Positions 25,553 to 34,693 are shown, numbered from the stretch's first letter. The stretch is DNA of 64,000 nucleotides from SHVO01 sp041905525 (GCA_041905525.1 JAYRKY010000009.1:58053-122052); one strand, 5' to 3'. Numbers and translations are program-made. The notes: generated from the sequence alone by a model not told the origin.

Positions 25553-25945
25553 ATGACCCAAGCCGCGAAGTCTTCCGCCCGGCCCTTGTCGCCGCACCTT
25601 CAAGTCTACCGGCTGCCGTTGGCGGCGTGGTTGTCCATCAGCCATCGCGCCACGGGGATCGGACTGACCCTCGGCACGCTTCTGCTCACCTGGTGGGTCG
25701 CCGCCGCCGCGTTCGGCGAGGACGCTTATGTTGTGTTCTCCGATTTTGTGGGTTCGGCGCTGGGGCTGCTCATCCTGTTTGGGTTCTCGGTGGCGCTGTT
25801 CTTCCACACCTGCAACGGGATCCGTCACCTGCTGTGGGACGCCGGCAAGAACTTCACCATCGCCGACACCAAGCGCACCAACACCTACGTCATTGCCGGC
25901 ACGGTCATCCTGACCGCGATCGCCTGGCTTGCTGCTTTTCTTTAA
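25553..25945 (+). CDS. sdhC: succinate dehydrogenase cytochrome b556 subunit
   Basis: A 130-residue membrane anchor with three hydrophobic helices. The family start RPLSPHLQVYRLPL and the block SISHRATGIGLTLG (quinone and haem region) are present, and the haem-ligand histidine lies in FFHTCNGIRHLLWD. With SdhD it anchors the SdhAB dimer and passes electrons to ubiquinone. First gene of sdhCDAB; 11 bases separate it from sdhD. Confidence 0.96.
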   Translation: MTQAAKSSARPLSPHLQVYRLPLAAWLSISHRATGIGLTLGTLLLTWWVAAAAFGEDAYVVFSDFVGSALGLLILFGFSVALFFHTCNGIRHLLWDAGKNFTIADTKRTNTYVIAGTVILTAIAWLAAFL

Positions 25946-25956
25946 GCGAGGCGTTC

Positions 25957-26352
25957 ATGTCCGCTCCGTCCCGTTCCCTACGTTCCCCGCTCGGCCGCGC
26001 CCGCGGTCTCGGCTCGGCCAAGGAAGGCCTGCATCACTGGTGGCTGCAGCGCCTGACGTCCCTCGCGCTCCTTCCGCTCGTTCTGTGGTTCGTCGTGTCG
26101 ATCATCCGCCTGCGCGATTCCAATCTCGAAGATTTCACGCTGTGGATCGGCAATCCGATCAACACCACCATCATGGTCCTCTTCCTCGGCGTCACCTTCC
26201 ATCACGCCCAGGCCGGTATGCAGGTTGTGCTTGAAGATTATGTGTCTTCGCACGGCCCCCGCATCGCCGCGATCATCGCCGTGAAGTTCCTCTGCTACGC
26301 CCTTGCGGCGCTGAGCATCGTTTCCGTTTTGATTGTCGCGTTTGGAGTCTGA
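25957..26352 (+). CDS. sdhD: succinate dehydrogenase hydrophobic anchor subunit
   Basis: A 131-residue anchor with three predicted helices. The N-terminus SPLGRARGLGSAKEGLHHWW and QRLTSLALLPLVLWF are typical; HHAQAGMQVVLEDYV contains the haem-ligand histidine. The frame is open upstream inside sdhC, but ATG 25957 gives the family N-terminus. Four bases before sdhA. Confidence 0.95.
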   Translation: MSAPSRSLRSPLGRARGLGSAKEGLHHWWLQRLTSLALLPLVLWFVVSIIRLRDSNLEDFTLWIGNPINTTIMVLFLGVTFHHAQAGMQVVLEDYVSSHGPRIAAIIAVKFLCYALAALSIVSVLIVAFGV

Positions 26353-26356
26353 TCGC

Positions 26357-28141
26357 ATGGCTGCCTACAACATCGTTGATCACGAGTACGACGTGGTCGT
26401 CGTCGGCGCCGGCGGCGCAGGTCTGCGCGCGACGTTCGGCATGGTGCAGCAGGGCTTCAAGACGGCGTGCATCACCAAGGTTTTCCCCACGCGCAGCCAC
26501 ACGGTCGCGGCGCAGGGCGGTGTCGCAGCCTCCCTCGGCAATATCGGCGAGGATAATTGGGCGTGGCACATGTACGACACCGTGAAGGGGTCGGACTGGC
26601 TCGGCGATCAAGACGCCATCGAATATATGTGCCGCGAGGCGGTGCCGGCGATCCGCGAACTCGAACACTATGGCGTGCCGTTCTCGCGCACGCCCGAAGG
26701 TAAGATCTATCAGCGGCCTTTCGGCGGCCATATGCGCAACTTCGGGGAAGCGCCTGTGCAGCGCGCCTGCGCCGCCGCGGACCGCACCGGTCACGCCATC
26801 CTGCACACGCTCTATCAGCAGAGCCTGAAGTACAAAGCCGAGTTCTTCATCGAATATTTCTCCATCGACCTGATGATGGACGAAAGCGGCTGCCGCGGCG
26901 TGGTCGCTATCGACATGGCCACCGGCACCATCCACCGCTTCAAGGCTCACATGGTCGTGATCGCGACCGGCGGTTACGGCCGTGCTTACTTCTCCTGCAC
27001 CTCGGCCCATACCTGCACGGGTGACGGCAACGCCATGGCCGCGCGCGTCGGGCTGCCGCTTCAGGACATGGAATTTGTGCAATTCCATCCCACCGGTATT
27101 TACGGCGCCGGCGTGCTCATCACGGAAGGCTCGCGTGGTGAAGGCGGCTATCTCACCAACTCCGCGGGCGAGCGCTTCATGGAACGCTATGCGCCGACCG
27201 CGAAGGACCTTGCCTCGCGCGACGTCGTCTCGCGCTCGATGACCATGGAAATCCGCGAAGGCCGCGGCGTCGGCGCGGAAAAAGACCACATCTTCCTGCA
27301 CCTCGAGCACCTCGGCGCCGAAGTGCTTCACTCGCGTCTTCCCGGTATCACCGAGTCCGCGAAGGTGTTCGCGGGCGTCGATGCGACCAAGCAGCCGATT
27401 CCCGTTCTGCCCACCGTGCACTACAACATGGGCGGCATCCCGACCAACTACATGGCCGAAGTCGTTCGGCCGCAGGCGGGCAATCCGGATGCGACCATTC
27501 CCGGCCTCATGGCCATCGGCGAAGCGGCCTGCGTCTCGGTGCACGGCGCCAACCGGCTCGGGGCGAACTCGCTGCTGGACTTGGTCGTGTTCGGCCGCGC
27601 CGCCGCGCTGCGCTGCAAGGACATCGTCAAGAAGGGCGAGAAGCACCGCGCGCTCCCGAAGAGCGCGGCCGACCTCGCGCTGTCGCGTCTCGATCGCCTG
27701 CGCAATGCCAGCGGCTCTCTTACCACGGCGCAGATCCGCAAGAGCATGCAACGCACGATGCAGACCGATGCGGCCGTGTTCCGCACCACCAAGAGCCTGC
27801 AGGAAGGCATCGGCAAGCTCAGCCAGATCGCCGCGTCGATCAAGGACATCAAAGTCACGGACCGCTCGCTGGTGTTCAACACCGACCTGATCGAAGCGCT
27901 GGAACTCGAGAACCTGATGACCTGCGCGGTCGCCACGATCACCGGCGCGGAAGCCCGTCACGAAAGCCGCGGCGCCCACGCGCACGAGGATTTCCCGAAC
28001 CGCGACGACGAAAATTGGAGCAAGCACACGATCGCCTATGTCGACGATCAATATAAGGTGAAGCTCGATTATCGTCCGGTGCACAAGTACACCCTGACCA
28101 ACGAAGTTCAGTACATTCCGCCCAAGGCGCGCGTTTACTAG
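26357..28141 (+). CDS. sdhA: succinate dehydrogenase flavoprotein subunit
   Basis: A 594-residue catalytic subunit oxidising succinate to fumarate in complex II and the TCA cycle. The FAD-binding motif VVVVGAGGAGLRA is near residue 15. The covalent FAD histidine is in TRSHTVAAQGG, and the active-site block HPTGIYGAGVLITEGSRGEG is present. NRLGANSLLDLVVFGR is a further conserved stretch. ATG 26357 fits the family start better than one 24 bases upstream. A long intergenic hairpin follows before sdhB. Confidence 0.99.
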   Translation: MAAYNIVDHEYDVVVVGAGGAGLRATFGMVQQGFKTACITKVFPTRSHTVAAQGGVAASLGNIGEDNWAWHMYDTVKGSDWLGDQDAIEYMCREAVPAIRELEHYGVPFSRTPEGKIYQRPFGGHMRNFGEAPVQRACAAADRTGHAILHTLYQQSLKYKAEFFIEYFSIDLMMDESGCRGVVAIDMATGTIHRFKAHMVVIATGGYGRAYFSCTSAHTCTGDGNAMAARVGLPLQDMEFVQFHPTGIYGAGVLITEGSRGEGGYLTNSAGERFMERYAPTAKDLASRDVVSRSMTMEIREGRGVGAEKDHIFLHLEHLGAEVLHSRLPGITESAKVFAGVDATKQPIPVLPTVHYNMGGIPTNYMAEVVRPQAGNPDATIPGLMAIGEAACVSVHGANRLGANSLLDLVVFGRAAALRCKDIVKKGEKHRALPKSAADLALSRLDRLRNASGSLTTAQIRKSMQRTMQTDAAVFRTTKSLQEGIGKLSQIAASIKDIKVTDRSLVFNTDLIEALELENLMTCAVATITGAEARHESRGAHAHEDFPNRDDENWSKHTIAYVDDQYKVKLDYRPVHKYTLTNEVQYIPPKARVY

Positions 28142-28146
28142 GCGCC

Positions 28147-28196
28147 GTGCGCGGCCCGGAAAAGTGGAACCCGGTTTTCCGATAAGGCCCGCGCAC
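28147..28196. repeat. intergenic palindromic element, copy 2 (sdhA/sdhB)
   Basis: A nested hairpin fills much of the 84-base gap between sdhA and sdhB. The outer arms are GTGCGCGG (28147-28154) / CCGCGCAC (28189-28196). The inner arms are CGGAAAA (28157-28163) / TTTTCCG (28175-28181), around loop GTGGAACCCGG. The inner core resembles the element at 1216-1244. In the mRNA it could stabilise sdhCDA or adjust sdhB expression. Confidence 0.75.
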
Positions 28197-28225
28197 CGGA
28201 TTTAGAGTCGAGAAGGAACAGTCAT

Positions 28226-29008
28226 ATGGTTGAATTTTCGCTTCCGAAGAACTCCAAGCCCGTGAAGGGCAAGCATCACGCCGCTCCGGCCGGTGCGAAG
28301 AACGTCAAGCGCTTCGACATCTACCGCTACGATCCTGATAAGGACGCGACGCCCCGCATCGACTCGTACGACGTCGATATGGATACCTGCGGACCGATGG
28401 TCCTCGACGGCCTTCTCAAGATCAAAGACGAGATGGACCAGACCCTTGCCTTGCGCCGGTCGTGCCGCGAAGGCATCTGCGGGTCGTGCTCCATGAACAT
28501 CGACGGCGGCAACACGCTCGCGTGTTTGAAGCCGATCGAGGACTGCAACGGCACCGTAAAGGTCTACCCGCTGCCGCACATGCCGGTGGTGAAGGATCTC
28601 GTTCCCGATCTTACGCACGTCTACGCGCAGTACGCCTCCATCGAACCCTGGATGAAGACGGAAACCCTTCCGCCGTCCTCCAGCGAGCGCCTTCAGACAC
28701 CGGAAGAACGCGAGAAGCTCGACGGTCTGTGGGAATGCATCCTGTGCTTCTGCTGCTCGACCAGCTGCCCAAGCTACTGGTGGAACGGCGACCGCTATCT
28801 CGGCCCCGCCATCCTCTTGCAGGCGGCGCGCTGGATCAACGATAGCCGCGACGAAGCCACCGGCGAACGTCTCGACAACCTCGAGGATCCGTTCCGTCTC
28901 TATCGTTGCCATACCATCATGAATTGTACGCAGACCTGCCCGAAGGGTTTGAATCCCGCCAAGGCGATCGCGGACATCAAGATGAAGTTGGTCGAGCGCG
29001 CGGGCTAA
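28226..29008 (+). CDS. sdhB: succinate dehydrogenase iron-sulfur subunit
   Basis: A 260-residue subunit relaying electrons from FAD to quinone. The 2Fe-2S motif is CREGICGSC with its distant cysteine; the 4Fe-4S and 3Fe-4S ligands are in CILCFCCSTSCPSYWW and CTQTCPKGLNP. Length is normal. Last gene of the operon, six bases from the convergent TPR gene, with no clear terminator between. Confidence 0.98.
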   Translation: MVEFSLPKNSKPVKGKHHAAPAGAKNVKRFDIYRYDPDKDATPRIDSYDVDMDTCGPMVLDGLLKIKDEMDQTLALRRSCREGICGSCSMNIDGGNTLACLKPIEDCNGTVKVYPLPHMPVVKDLVPDLTHVYAQYASIEPWMKTETLPPSSSERLQTPEEREKLDGLWECILCFCCSTSCPSYWWNGDRYLGPAILLQAARWINDSRDEATGERLDNLEDPFRLYRCHTIMNCTQTCPKGLNPAKAIADIKMKLVERAG

Positions 29009-29014
29009 TCGCGG

Positions 29015-29740
29015 TTAGACCGGGATTCCGCGCTTCTTTTGCGTTTTGACGAGCCAGCGGGCGTAGGTGGGGTTTTTGGGCTCCATCCGCACCGCGTGGG
29101 TGAAGTCCTCTTCGGCCGCGGCAAGATCGCCCTCGACGAAATAGCTCATGCCGCGCGCAAAGCGCCACGGCGCGTTTTCAAGGCGCGTCAGCAAGACTGT
29201 GAAATCGGCGATCGCCGCCTTGGTGTCTCCCGTCTCCATATGAAGTAAGCCGCGCCGCTGCCACAACGTCGTGGGCCGCGGATCGAGGGCAATCGCCGCG
29301 TCGAGATCGGCAATGGCATCACGCGGCCGCTTGAGCTGGCGCAGGATGTCGGCCCGGGCGCTGCGAACCAGGATCACGGTGTGAAGCGCGTGCGTGTCCG
29401 GCAGAAGCGAGTTCCACGCCCGCAGGCCGAGATCGTTCGAGGTTTTCACGGCCGGACTGAGACGGACCGCGGCATCCAGGTCCGTGAGCGCGGGCTCGAG
29501 CTGGCCCTGATCGGCGAGGGTCACGCCGCGCCGGTAGTAAGACATATAGTTGTCCGGCGCGCGGCGGATCGCTTCGGAGTAAAGATCGATTGCGGTCTGG
29601 GCGGGTTTGCCTTCGCGCAGCGCAAAATAAGCCTCCGACGCTAAATTGCTGTCGCTGGGGAAGGCCTGCCGCAGGGGCTCGGCCGCGGCGATACTAACCA
29701 CCATCGCCAGCGCAACCACGCTGGAACGCACCATAACCAT
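29015..29740 (-). CDS. exported TPR-repeat protein
   Basis: A 241-residue protein with an N-terminal hydrophobic stretch (SSVVALAMVVSIAAA), probably a signal peptide, and at least four tetratricopeptide repeats, for example AIDLYSEAIRRAPDNYMSYY, ALTDLDAAVRLSP and AIADLDAAIALDP. TPRs are protein-binding scaffolds; no catalytic domain is attached. A periplasmic location is likely. Partner unknown. It runs in the same direction as the upstream lipoprotein gene (45-base gap), so the two may be co-transcribed. Confidence 0.85.
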   Translation of the reverse strand: MVMVRSSVVALAMVVSIAAAEPLRQAFPSDSNLASEAYFALREGKPAQTAIDLYSEAIRRAPDNYMSYYRRGVTLADQGQLEPALTDLDAAVRLSPAVKTSNDLGLRAWNSLLPDTHALHTVILVRSARADILRQLKRPRDAIADLDAAIALDPRPTTLWQRRGLLHMETGDTKAAIADFTVLLTRLENAPWRFARGMSYFVEGDLAAAEEDFTHAVRMEPKNPTYARWLVKTQKKRGIPV

Positions 29741-29785
29741 CTCGACCTCGCGTCCCCGCCCGTCCGTACAACGGCGGGCGCGCGG

Positions 29786-30112
29786 TCAAGGTTTCGGCGC
29801 GATCGCCGTACAGCGGTAAAAAATGCGCGTCGGTGCGAGCAGCGTACACGACCAGTCGGTCTGCTCGGCCAGAACCGGCGTACGGCCTGTCTTGGCGCAC
29901 TCCGACTCGGCGAGCTTGAAAATCTCCTCCGGCGTTGCGCTCTGGCTGGAATAGCAGATGGCGACGACATCGGACGTCGAGCTCCCCACCGGCACGCGCT
30001 GTCCGGCCTCCCGGCGGCTATCCACATAAGGCGCGGTTCCGCACGCACTCAGCAAGAGAAGGAGGGGTAGCAGGCCGGCTGCGCCGGCGTGGCAACGTCG
30101 CTTAGTCGTCAA
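29786..30112 (-). CDS. small conserved lipoprotein
   Basis: A 108-residue predicted lipoprotein: basic start (TTKRR), a hydrophobic core of leucines and the lipobox LSAC, with the lipidated Cys at residue 24. The mature part contains PVGSSTSDVVAICYSS, EEIFKLAESEC and SCTLLAPTRIFYRC, with four cysteines that could form disulfides. This pattern is familiar from uncharacterised alphaproteobacterial proteins. I choose TTG 30112, since GGAGGG lies 5 bases upstream and it gives a normal signal length; ATG 30148 is the alternative. Function unknown. Confidence 0.75.
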   Translation of the reverse strand: MTTKRRCHAGAAGLLPLLLLLSACGTAPYVDSRREAGQRVPVGSSTSDVVAICYSSQSATPEEIFKLAESECAKTGRTPVLAEQTDWSCTLLAPTRIFYRCTAIAPKP

Positions 30113-30217
30113 AAATCCCTCCGTACCTGGGCTTTCCCTGCTTACCATGGGTTGTTTTAACTGCCCGGCCTGTTTATCTTTTCGCCCGGGAAATACTTTT
30201 GTCGAGGGGAGTTTTAG

Positions 30218-31147
30218 ATGTCCGCTGGGAAATATCGGCTTGTCACCCGCAGCGACTTCGACGGGCTGGTCTGCGCCGCCATCATGCGCGAACTCGGGAT
30301 GATCGACGAGATCAAGTTCGTCCACCCGAAGGACATGCAGGACGGCGTGATCGAAATCACGAACCGGGACATCACCACCAATCTCCCGTACGTGGAAGGT
30401 GTGCATCTGGCTTTCGACCATCACGAGAGCGAGACCATCCGCGTCGGCAAGAAAGCCAATCACGTCATCGATCCGAAGGCGCCCTCGGCGGCCCGGGTCG
30501 TCTACGACTACTACGGCGGCAAGGCGAAGCTTCCCCGCATTTCCGATTCGCTGATGGCGGCCGTCGATAAGGGTGACGCCGCCCAGTTCAACAAGGATGA
30601 AGTGCTGAACCCGCAAGGCTGGGACCTGATGAACTTCATCATGGACGCCCGCACCGGCCTCGGCCGTTTCCGCGAATTCACGATCTCGAACTACCAGCTC
30701 ATGATGGAGCTGATCGAGAAGTGCGTGCTGATGCCCGTCGAAGACATTCTGATGCTGCCCGACGTTGTCGAGCGCGTGGATCTCTATGTCGAGCACGAAG
30801 CGAAGGCCAAAGAGCAGATCAAGCGCTGCACCACGGTGCATAAGAACCTGGTCGTCCTCGACCTGCGCGACGAAGACACCATCTGGGCGTGCAATCGCTT
30901 CCTGATCTACGCCCTGTTCCCCCAATCCAATATTTCGATCCACGTGATGTGGGGTCTTAAGAAGCAGAACACCGTGTACGCCATCGGCAAGTCGATCTTC
31001 GACCGTTCCTCGAAGACGAACGTCGGCGAACTCTGCCTCAAGTACGGCGGCGGTGGTCACCAGGCGGCCGGCACCTGTCAGGTGCCCAACGACCAGGCCG
31101 AAAAGACCCTCAAAGACCTGATTGAAAAGATCAACAAGGACGGCTAA
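30218..31147 (+). CDS. DHH-family phosphoesterase
   Basis: A 309-residue phosphoesterase. The DHH domain has TRSDFDGLVCAA near residue 9 and FDHHES near residue 69, the Mn-binding motifs. The DHHA1 domain ends in GGGGHQAAGTCQ near 274-285. Relatives are exopolyphosphatases, NrnA-type nanoRNases or cyclic-dinucleotide phosphodiesterases; which one is not decided by sequence. ATG 30218 has GAGGGGAG upstream. Monocistronic, followed by a hairpin. Confidence 0.88.
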   Translation: MSAGKYRLVTRSDFDGLVCAAIMRELGMIDEIKFVHPKDMQDGVIEITNRDITTNLPYVEGVHLAFDHHESETIRVGKKANHVIDPKAPSAARVVYDYYGGKAKLPRISDSLMAAVDKGDAAQFNKDEVLNPQGWDLMNFIMDARTGLGRFREFTISNYQLMMELIEKCVLMPVEDILMLPDVVERVDLYVEHEAKAKEQIKRCTTVHKNLVVLDLRDEDTIWACNRFLIYALFPQSNISIHVMWGLKKQNTVYAIGKSIFDRSSKTNVGELCLKYGGGGHQAAGTCQVPNDQAEKTLKDLIEKINKDG

Positions 31148-31174
31148 TTCCGCCGCGCCTCAAGATGTCCCATG

Positions 31175-31210
31175 TGCCGCCTCCGGCATCGGAGGCGGCA
31201 CATTGCTTTT
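31175..31210 (+). terminator. probable terminator after the DHH gene
   Basis: Perfect 10-bp stem TGCCGCCTCC (31175-31184) / GGAGGCGGCA (31191-31200), 6-base loop, then CATTGCTTTT. The T-run is displaced by six bases, so efficiency is uncertain. Confidence 0.6.
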
Positions 31211-31229
31211 GTGATCCCGGCCTCTCCCT

Positions 31230-32354
31230 GTGACCGATACTCCTGTTCAACGCTATCGCGACGCCGTCGCCTCCGGTCAGCTCAAAGCTGATCCGATCCA
31301 AGAGCTCGCGGCGGAAAAGCTCACGAGCCTTGCGCACGCGCTTGCGGGCTATCAGCCGCGCAGCGGGAAAAAGGGTTGGATGGCGCGCTTCGGCCTCGGT
31401 GCGAAGAACGAGAGCCCGCCGCCGCAGGGACTCTATCTCTACGGCGGCGTTGGACGCGGCAAGTCGATGCTCATGAATTTGTTCTTCGACGCAGCCCCGG
31501 TCGCGAAGAAGGAGCGCGTGCATTTCCATGCCTTCATGCGAGATATCCACGCCGAAATTCATCGCCGCCGACAACTGCCGATGTACGAGGATGAGGGTGA
31601 TCCCATCCCCGGCATGGCCGACGGCATCGCCGACAATGCGACGCTGTTATGCCTCGATGAAATGGAGATCCGCGATATCGCCGATGCCATGATCGTGGGG
31701 CGATTGTTCGAGAAGTTGTTTGAAAGGGGCGTTGTGGTGGTGACGACATCCAATCGTCACCCCGACGATTTGTATAAGCACGGCCTCCAGCGTGACCGCT
31801 TTCTCCCCTTCATCGCGATCATCAAGCAAAAGCTGGATCTTCTCGAGCTTGAGTCGGCGCAGGACTATCGATTGGGGCGCCTCGCCGGGCAGACGGTCTA
31901 TCATGCGCCGCTGGGGGCCGCGGCGGACGCCGCGCTGGACGCGGCCTGGTCAAGGCTGACCGACGACGCCGCGCCGGAGCCGGACTTCATTCTGGTCCAC
32001 GGACGCCGGGTCGAGATTCCCGCCGCCGCCCATCAAGTCGCGCGCTTCACCTTCGATGATCTCTGCCGCACCGCTTTGGGGCCCACCGATTATCTCGCCA
32101 TCGCGGCCCAGTTCTCGACCGTCATCATCAAGGACATCCCGGCGATGACGGAAGAGCTGAAGGACGCGGCCCGGCGTTTCGTGACGCTGGTCGACGCGCT
32201 TTACGAACATCGCACCGCCCTGGTGTGCTCGGCCGCCGCTGCGCCGCACGAGCTATATACCGGCGCCGAAGGCGGCTTCGAATTCGCGCGCACCGCCTCG
32301 CGGCTGATCGAGATGCAGGCCGCCGACTACATTCGCCAGCGGCATCTCGCCTAA
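31230..32354 (+). CDS. zapE: cell division protein ZapE (AFG1-like ATPase)
   Basis: A 374-residue AFG1-family P-loop ATPase. Walker A is GGVGRGKS (after GLYLY), Walker B is LLCLDEMEI, and TTSNRHPDDLYKHGLQRDRF is the sensor region. In E. coli ZapE acts at the Z-ring late in division and modulates FtsZ bundling. A GTG start at 31230 gives the normal N-terminus (VQRYRDAVASGQL). It precedes the mdh-suc block as in many relatives, here with a ChaN-like gene on the other strand in between. Confidence 0.93.
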   Translation: MTDTPVQRYRDAVASGQLKADPIQELAAEKLTSLAHALAGYQPRSGKKGWMARFGLGAKNESPPPQGLYLYGGVGRGKSMLMNLFFDAAPVAKKERVHFHAFMRDIHAEIHRRRQLPMYEDEGDPIPGMADGIADNATLLCLDEMEIRDIADAMIVGRLFEKLFERGVVVVTTSNRHPDDLYKHGLQRDRFLPFIAIIKQKLDLLELESAQDYRLGRLAGQTVYHAPLGAAADAALDAAWSRLTDDAAPEPDFILVHGRRVEIPAAAHQVARFTFDDLCRTALGPTDYLAIAAQFSTVIIKDIPAMTEELKDAARRFVTLVDALYEHRTALVCSAAAAPHELYTGAEGGFEFARTASRLIEMQAADYIRQRHLA

Positions 32355-32370
32355 CGCGGCGAACGCAACC

Positions 32371-33468
32371 TCACAGCTCACATTTATTGTCTTTGCGATC
32401 CGCCAATTGTTGTTTCATGGCGGCGCGCATCTCCTCTTCCGTCGCGTAAGGCGACGGAAGAGGACGTATGACCAGCAGGAACGTCCCGCTTTTCAGGTCT
32501 TCCCCTTTGATTTTGGGCTTGGCTTCTTCGCCGATCTCCAGAGGCGAAACCACCGCGACCCGCAGGTTCGGCATGCGCAGCTTGAGACGTTCGACGGTCC
32601 CGAGGAAAGCGTCGCTGTGGAAGTAACCTGTCGTATGCACGACCTTGCGGCCGGGGTTCTGTTGGATATGCAGGGCGATGGACTCGGCCATCGTGTCGTC
32701 GCGGGTCACCTGGGCCGCAAAAGCCCTCACAGCCTGATCGCTGGGTGTGCGCTTCTCGCCCGGCTTGGCGGCCGGGTCGCCGCCGTGTCCGGCATCGCCC
32801 GTGGCGAAGCCCATGAACTTGTCCTTGTAGGGACCGTCCTGAAGGTTGAGCTCGCGAGCCGCCCAGCTGCGCTGTTCGGGCTTCATGCGGTCGAGGAAGG
32901 CGGGACCTTCCAGACCCACGCACCGGACCACCATGCCGGGCGCGTTGGCTGCGATGACCGGCAGTTTGTGATCCTTGGCGAACTCCACCATCGGCCGGTA
33001 GCTGGTCCCGTAGTTGGACCAAAGGTCGATCCGGGTGGCGAAGGTGTTCTCGCCCATTTTCCCGGCCAGGTACTCGTCCAGAACCTTCTGTTGGTCGCGT
33101 TCGAATTGCTCCATCGACAGCGCGATGTTCGGCGCGCGCGCGAAAAGCTCCCGGAACAGGGCCATTTGGGCGTGGTGCATACCGGCGTGGCGGTGGACCT
33201 CGCCCAGGAAAATCACGTCAAACTCCGTTAAAGCGTCGGCCGCCTCGGCGAGGCTCACGGCGCGCGGGGTCCCGGCGCCCGCATCGCTTCGGATGATTTG
33301 GTAGGAGGTCAGGTCCGGGATCGGGCCCGGAAGGATGTAGTCGGCGCCGGCGCGCGCCAGTCCGGGTTGGGGGGCCGGGGCGTCCGTGCGCGGCGCGGGC
33401 GCCGCGGCGCATCCGGCGAGAAGCAGGCTGCACAAGGTCAGGAGCGGGGCGCGGGAGTGGCGCGGCAT
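32371..33468 (-). CDS. ChaN-family lipoprotein
   Basis: A 365-residue predicted lipoprotein with signal APLLTLCSLLLAGC; the lipobox Cys is near residue 20. The ChaN (haem-binding uptake protein, Tiki/PrgY-like) domain shows FDVIFLGEVHRHAGMHHAQ, SMEQFERDQQ and HTTGYFHSDA. Relatives bind haem in iron uptake or are metal-dependent hydrolases. The start is unsure: ATG 33468 has GGAGG only three bases away; ATG 33486 and 33525 are upstream options. Convergent with zapE, divergent from mdh. Confidence 0.85.
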   Translation of the reverse strand: MPRHSRAPLLTLCSLLLAGCAAAPAPRTDAPAPQPGLARAGADYILPGPIPDLTSYQIIRSDAGAGTPRAVSLAEAADALTEFDVIFLGEVHRHAGMHHAQMALFRELFARAPNIALSMEQFERDQQKVLDEYLAGKMGENTFATRIDLWSNYGTSYRPMVEFAKDHKLPVIAANAPGMVVRCVGLEGPAFLDRMKPEQRSWAARELNLQDGPYKDKFMGFATGDAGHGGDPAAKPGEKRTPSDQAVRAFAAQVTRDDTMAESIALHIQQNPGRKVVHTTGYFHSDAFLGTVERLKLRMPNLRVAVVSPLEIGEEAKPKIKGEDLKSGTFLLVIRPLPSPYATEEEMRAAMKQQLADRKDNKCEL

Positions 33469-33576
33469 GGGCCTCCGGGGGTGCATCGGTGAGATCGGCG
33501 GAAACTTGCCGATTTTAATCCGCATCCCCTTGATCTGTAATCAGACTTTCGTGATCCCCCCGCCATGCGCCAAAGC

Positions 33577-33605
33577 TTGCCCCGGAGGGGGTTTCGCGCT
33601 ACCAC
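33577..33605 (+). promoter_or_regulatory. candidate promoter of mdh-sucCD
   Basis: TTGCCC at 33577-33582, 17-base spacer, TACCAC at 33600-33605, about 95 bases before the mdh ATG. Moderate match, read by eye. Confidence 0.3.
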
Positions 33606-33697
33606 ACGCCCCGACGGGGAATGGGGCCGGTCAAGCATGGCCGACGGCGGATTCATCACGTTTCCAAGGCCCTTCCGCACATAACACAGAGGTAAAA

Positions 33698-34663
33698 ATG
33701 GCACGCAAGAAGATTGCGCTCGTAGGTTCCGGCAACATTGGCGGCACGCTCGCGCACCTGATCGGTCTCAAGGAACTCGGCGACGTGGTGTTGTTCGACA
33801 TCGCCGAAGGCACCCCGCAGGGTAAGGGCCTGGATATCGCCGAATCGACCCCGGTCGAGCGCGTCGACGCGGCCTATTCCGGCGCCAACGACTACAGCGC
33901 CATCAAGGGCGCGGATGTCGTCATCGTCACCGCCGGCGTGCCCCGCAAGCCCGGCATGAGCCGCGATGATCTTCTCGGCATCAATCTGAAAGTGATGAAG
34001 GCCGTCGGCGAAGGCATCAAGGCGAACTGCCCGAAAGCGTTTGTGATCTGCATCACCAACCCGCTCGACGCAATGGTGTGGGCGCTGCGTGAGTTCTCGG
34101 GTCTGCCGCACAACATGGTCGTCGGCATGGCCGGCGTCCTCGACAGCGCGCGCTTCCGCTATTTCCTCTCCGAAGAGTTCAAGGTCTCGGTGAAGGACAT
34201 CACCGCGTTCGTGCTCGGCGGCCACGGCGACACCATGGTGCCGCTCGTCCGTTACTCGACGGTGGCCGGCATTCCGTTGCCCGACCTCGTCAAGATGGGT
34301 TGGACCAGCCAGGAAAAGCTCGACAAGATCGTGCAGCGTACCCGTGACGGCGGCGCCGAAATCGTCGGCCTGCTCAAGACCGGCTCGGCCTTCTACGCTC
34401 CGGCCGCCTCGGCCGTCGAAATGGCCGAAGCTTATCTGAAAGACCAGAAGCGCGTTCTGCCGGTTGCGGCCTACATCGACGGTCAGTACGGCGAGAAGGA
34501 CCTCTACGTCGGCGTGCCGGTCATCATCGGTGAGGGCGGCGTCGAGCGTGTTGTCGAAATCAGCCTGAATGCCGACGAACAGAAGATGTTCGCCCACTCC
34601 GTGGCCTCGGTCCGCGGCCTGGTCGACGGCTGCAAGAACATCGATCCGTCGCTCAAGAAGTAA
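33698..34663 (+). CDS. mdh: malate dehydrogenase
   Basis: A 321-residue NAD-dependent MDH of the LDH-like type usual in alphaproteobacteria. The Rossmann motif is ALVGSGNIGGTLA. Substrate and catalytic residues are in PRKPGMSRDDLL, ITNPLDAMVW and VLGGHGDTMVPL (active His). It oxidises malate to oxaloacetate. ATG 33698 follows AGAGGT; the longer open frame upstream runs over the divergent lipoprotein's leader and is not coding-like. First gene of the TCA block. Confidence 0.98.
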   Translation: MARKKIALVGSGNIGGTLAHLIGLKELGDVVLFDIAEGTPQGKGLDIAESTPVERVDAAYSGANDYSAIKGADVVIVTAGVPRKPGMSRDDLLGINLKVMKAVGEGIKANCPKAFVICITNPLDAMVWALREFSGLPHNMVVGMAGVLDSARFRYFLSEEFKVSVKDITAFVLGGHGDTMVPLVRYSTVAGIPLPDLVKMGWTSQEKLDKIVQRTRDGGAEIVGLLKTGSAFYAPAASAVEMAEAYLKDQKRVLPVAAYIDGQYGEKDLYVGVPVIIGEGGVERVVEISLNADEQKMFAHSVASVRGLVDGCKNIDPSLKK

Positions 34664-34693
34664 TCCCACGCACCTCTCGCAAAGCGGAACAAC

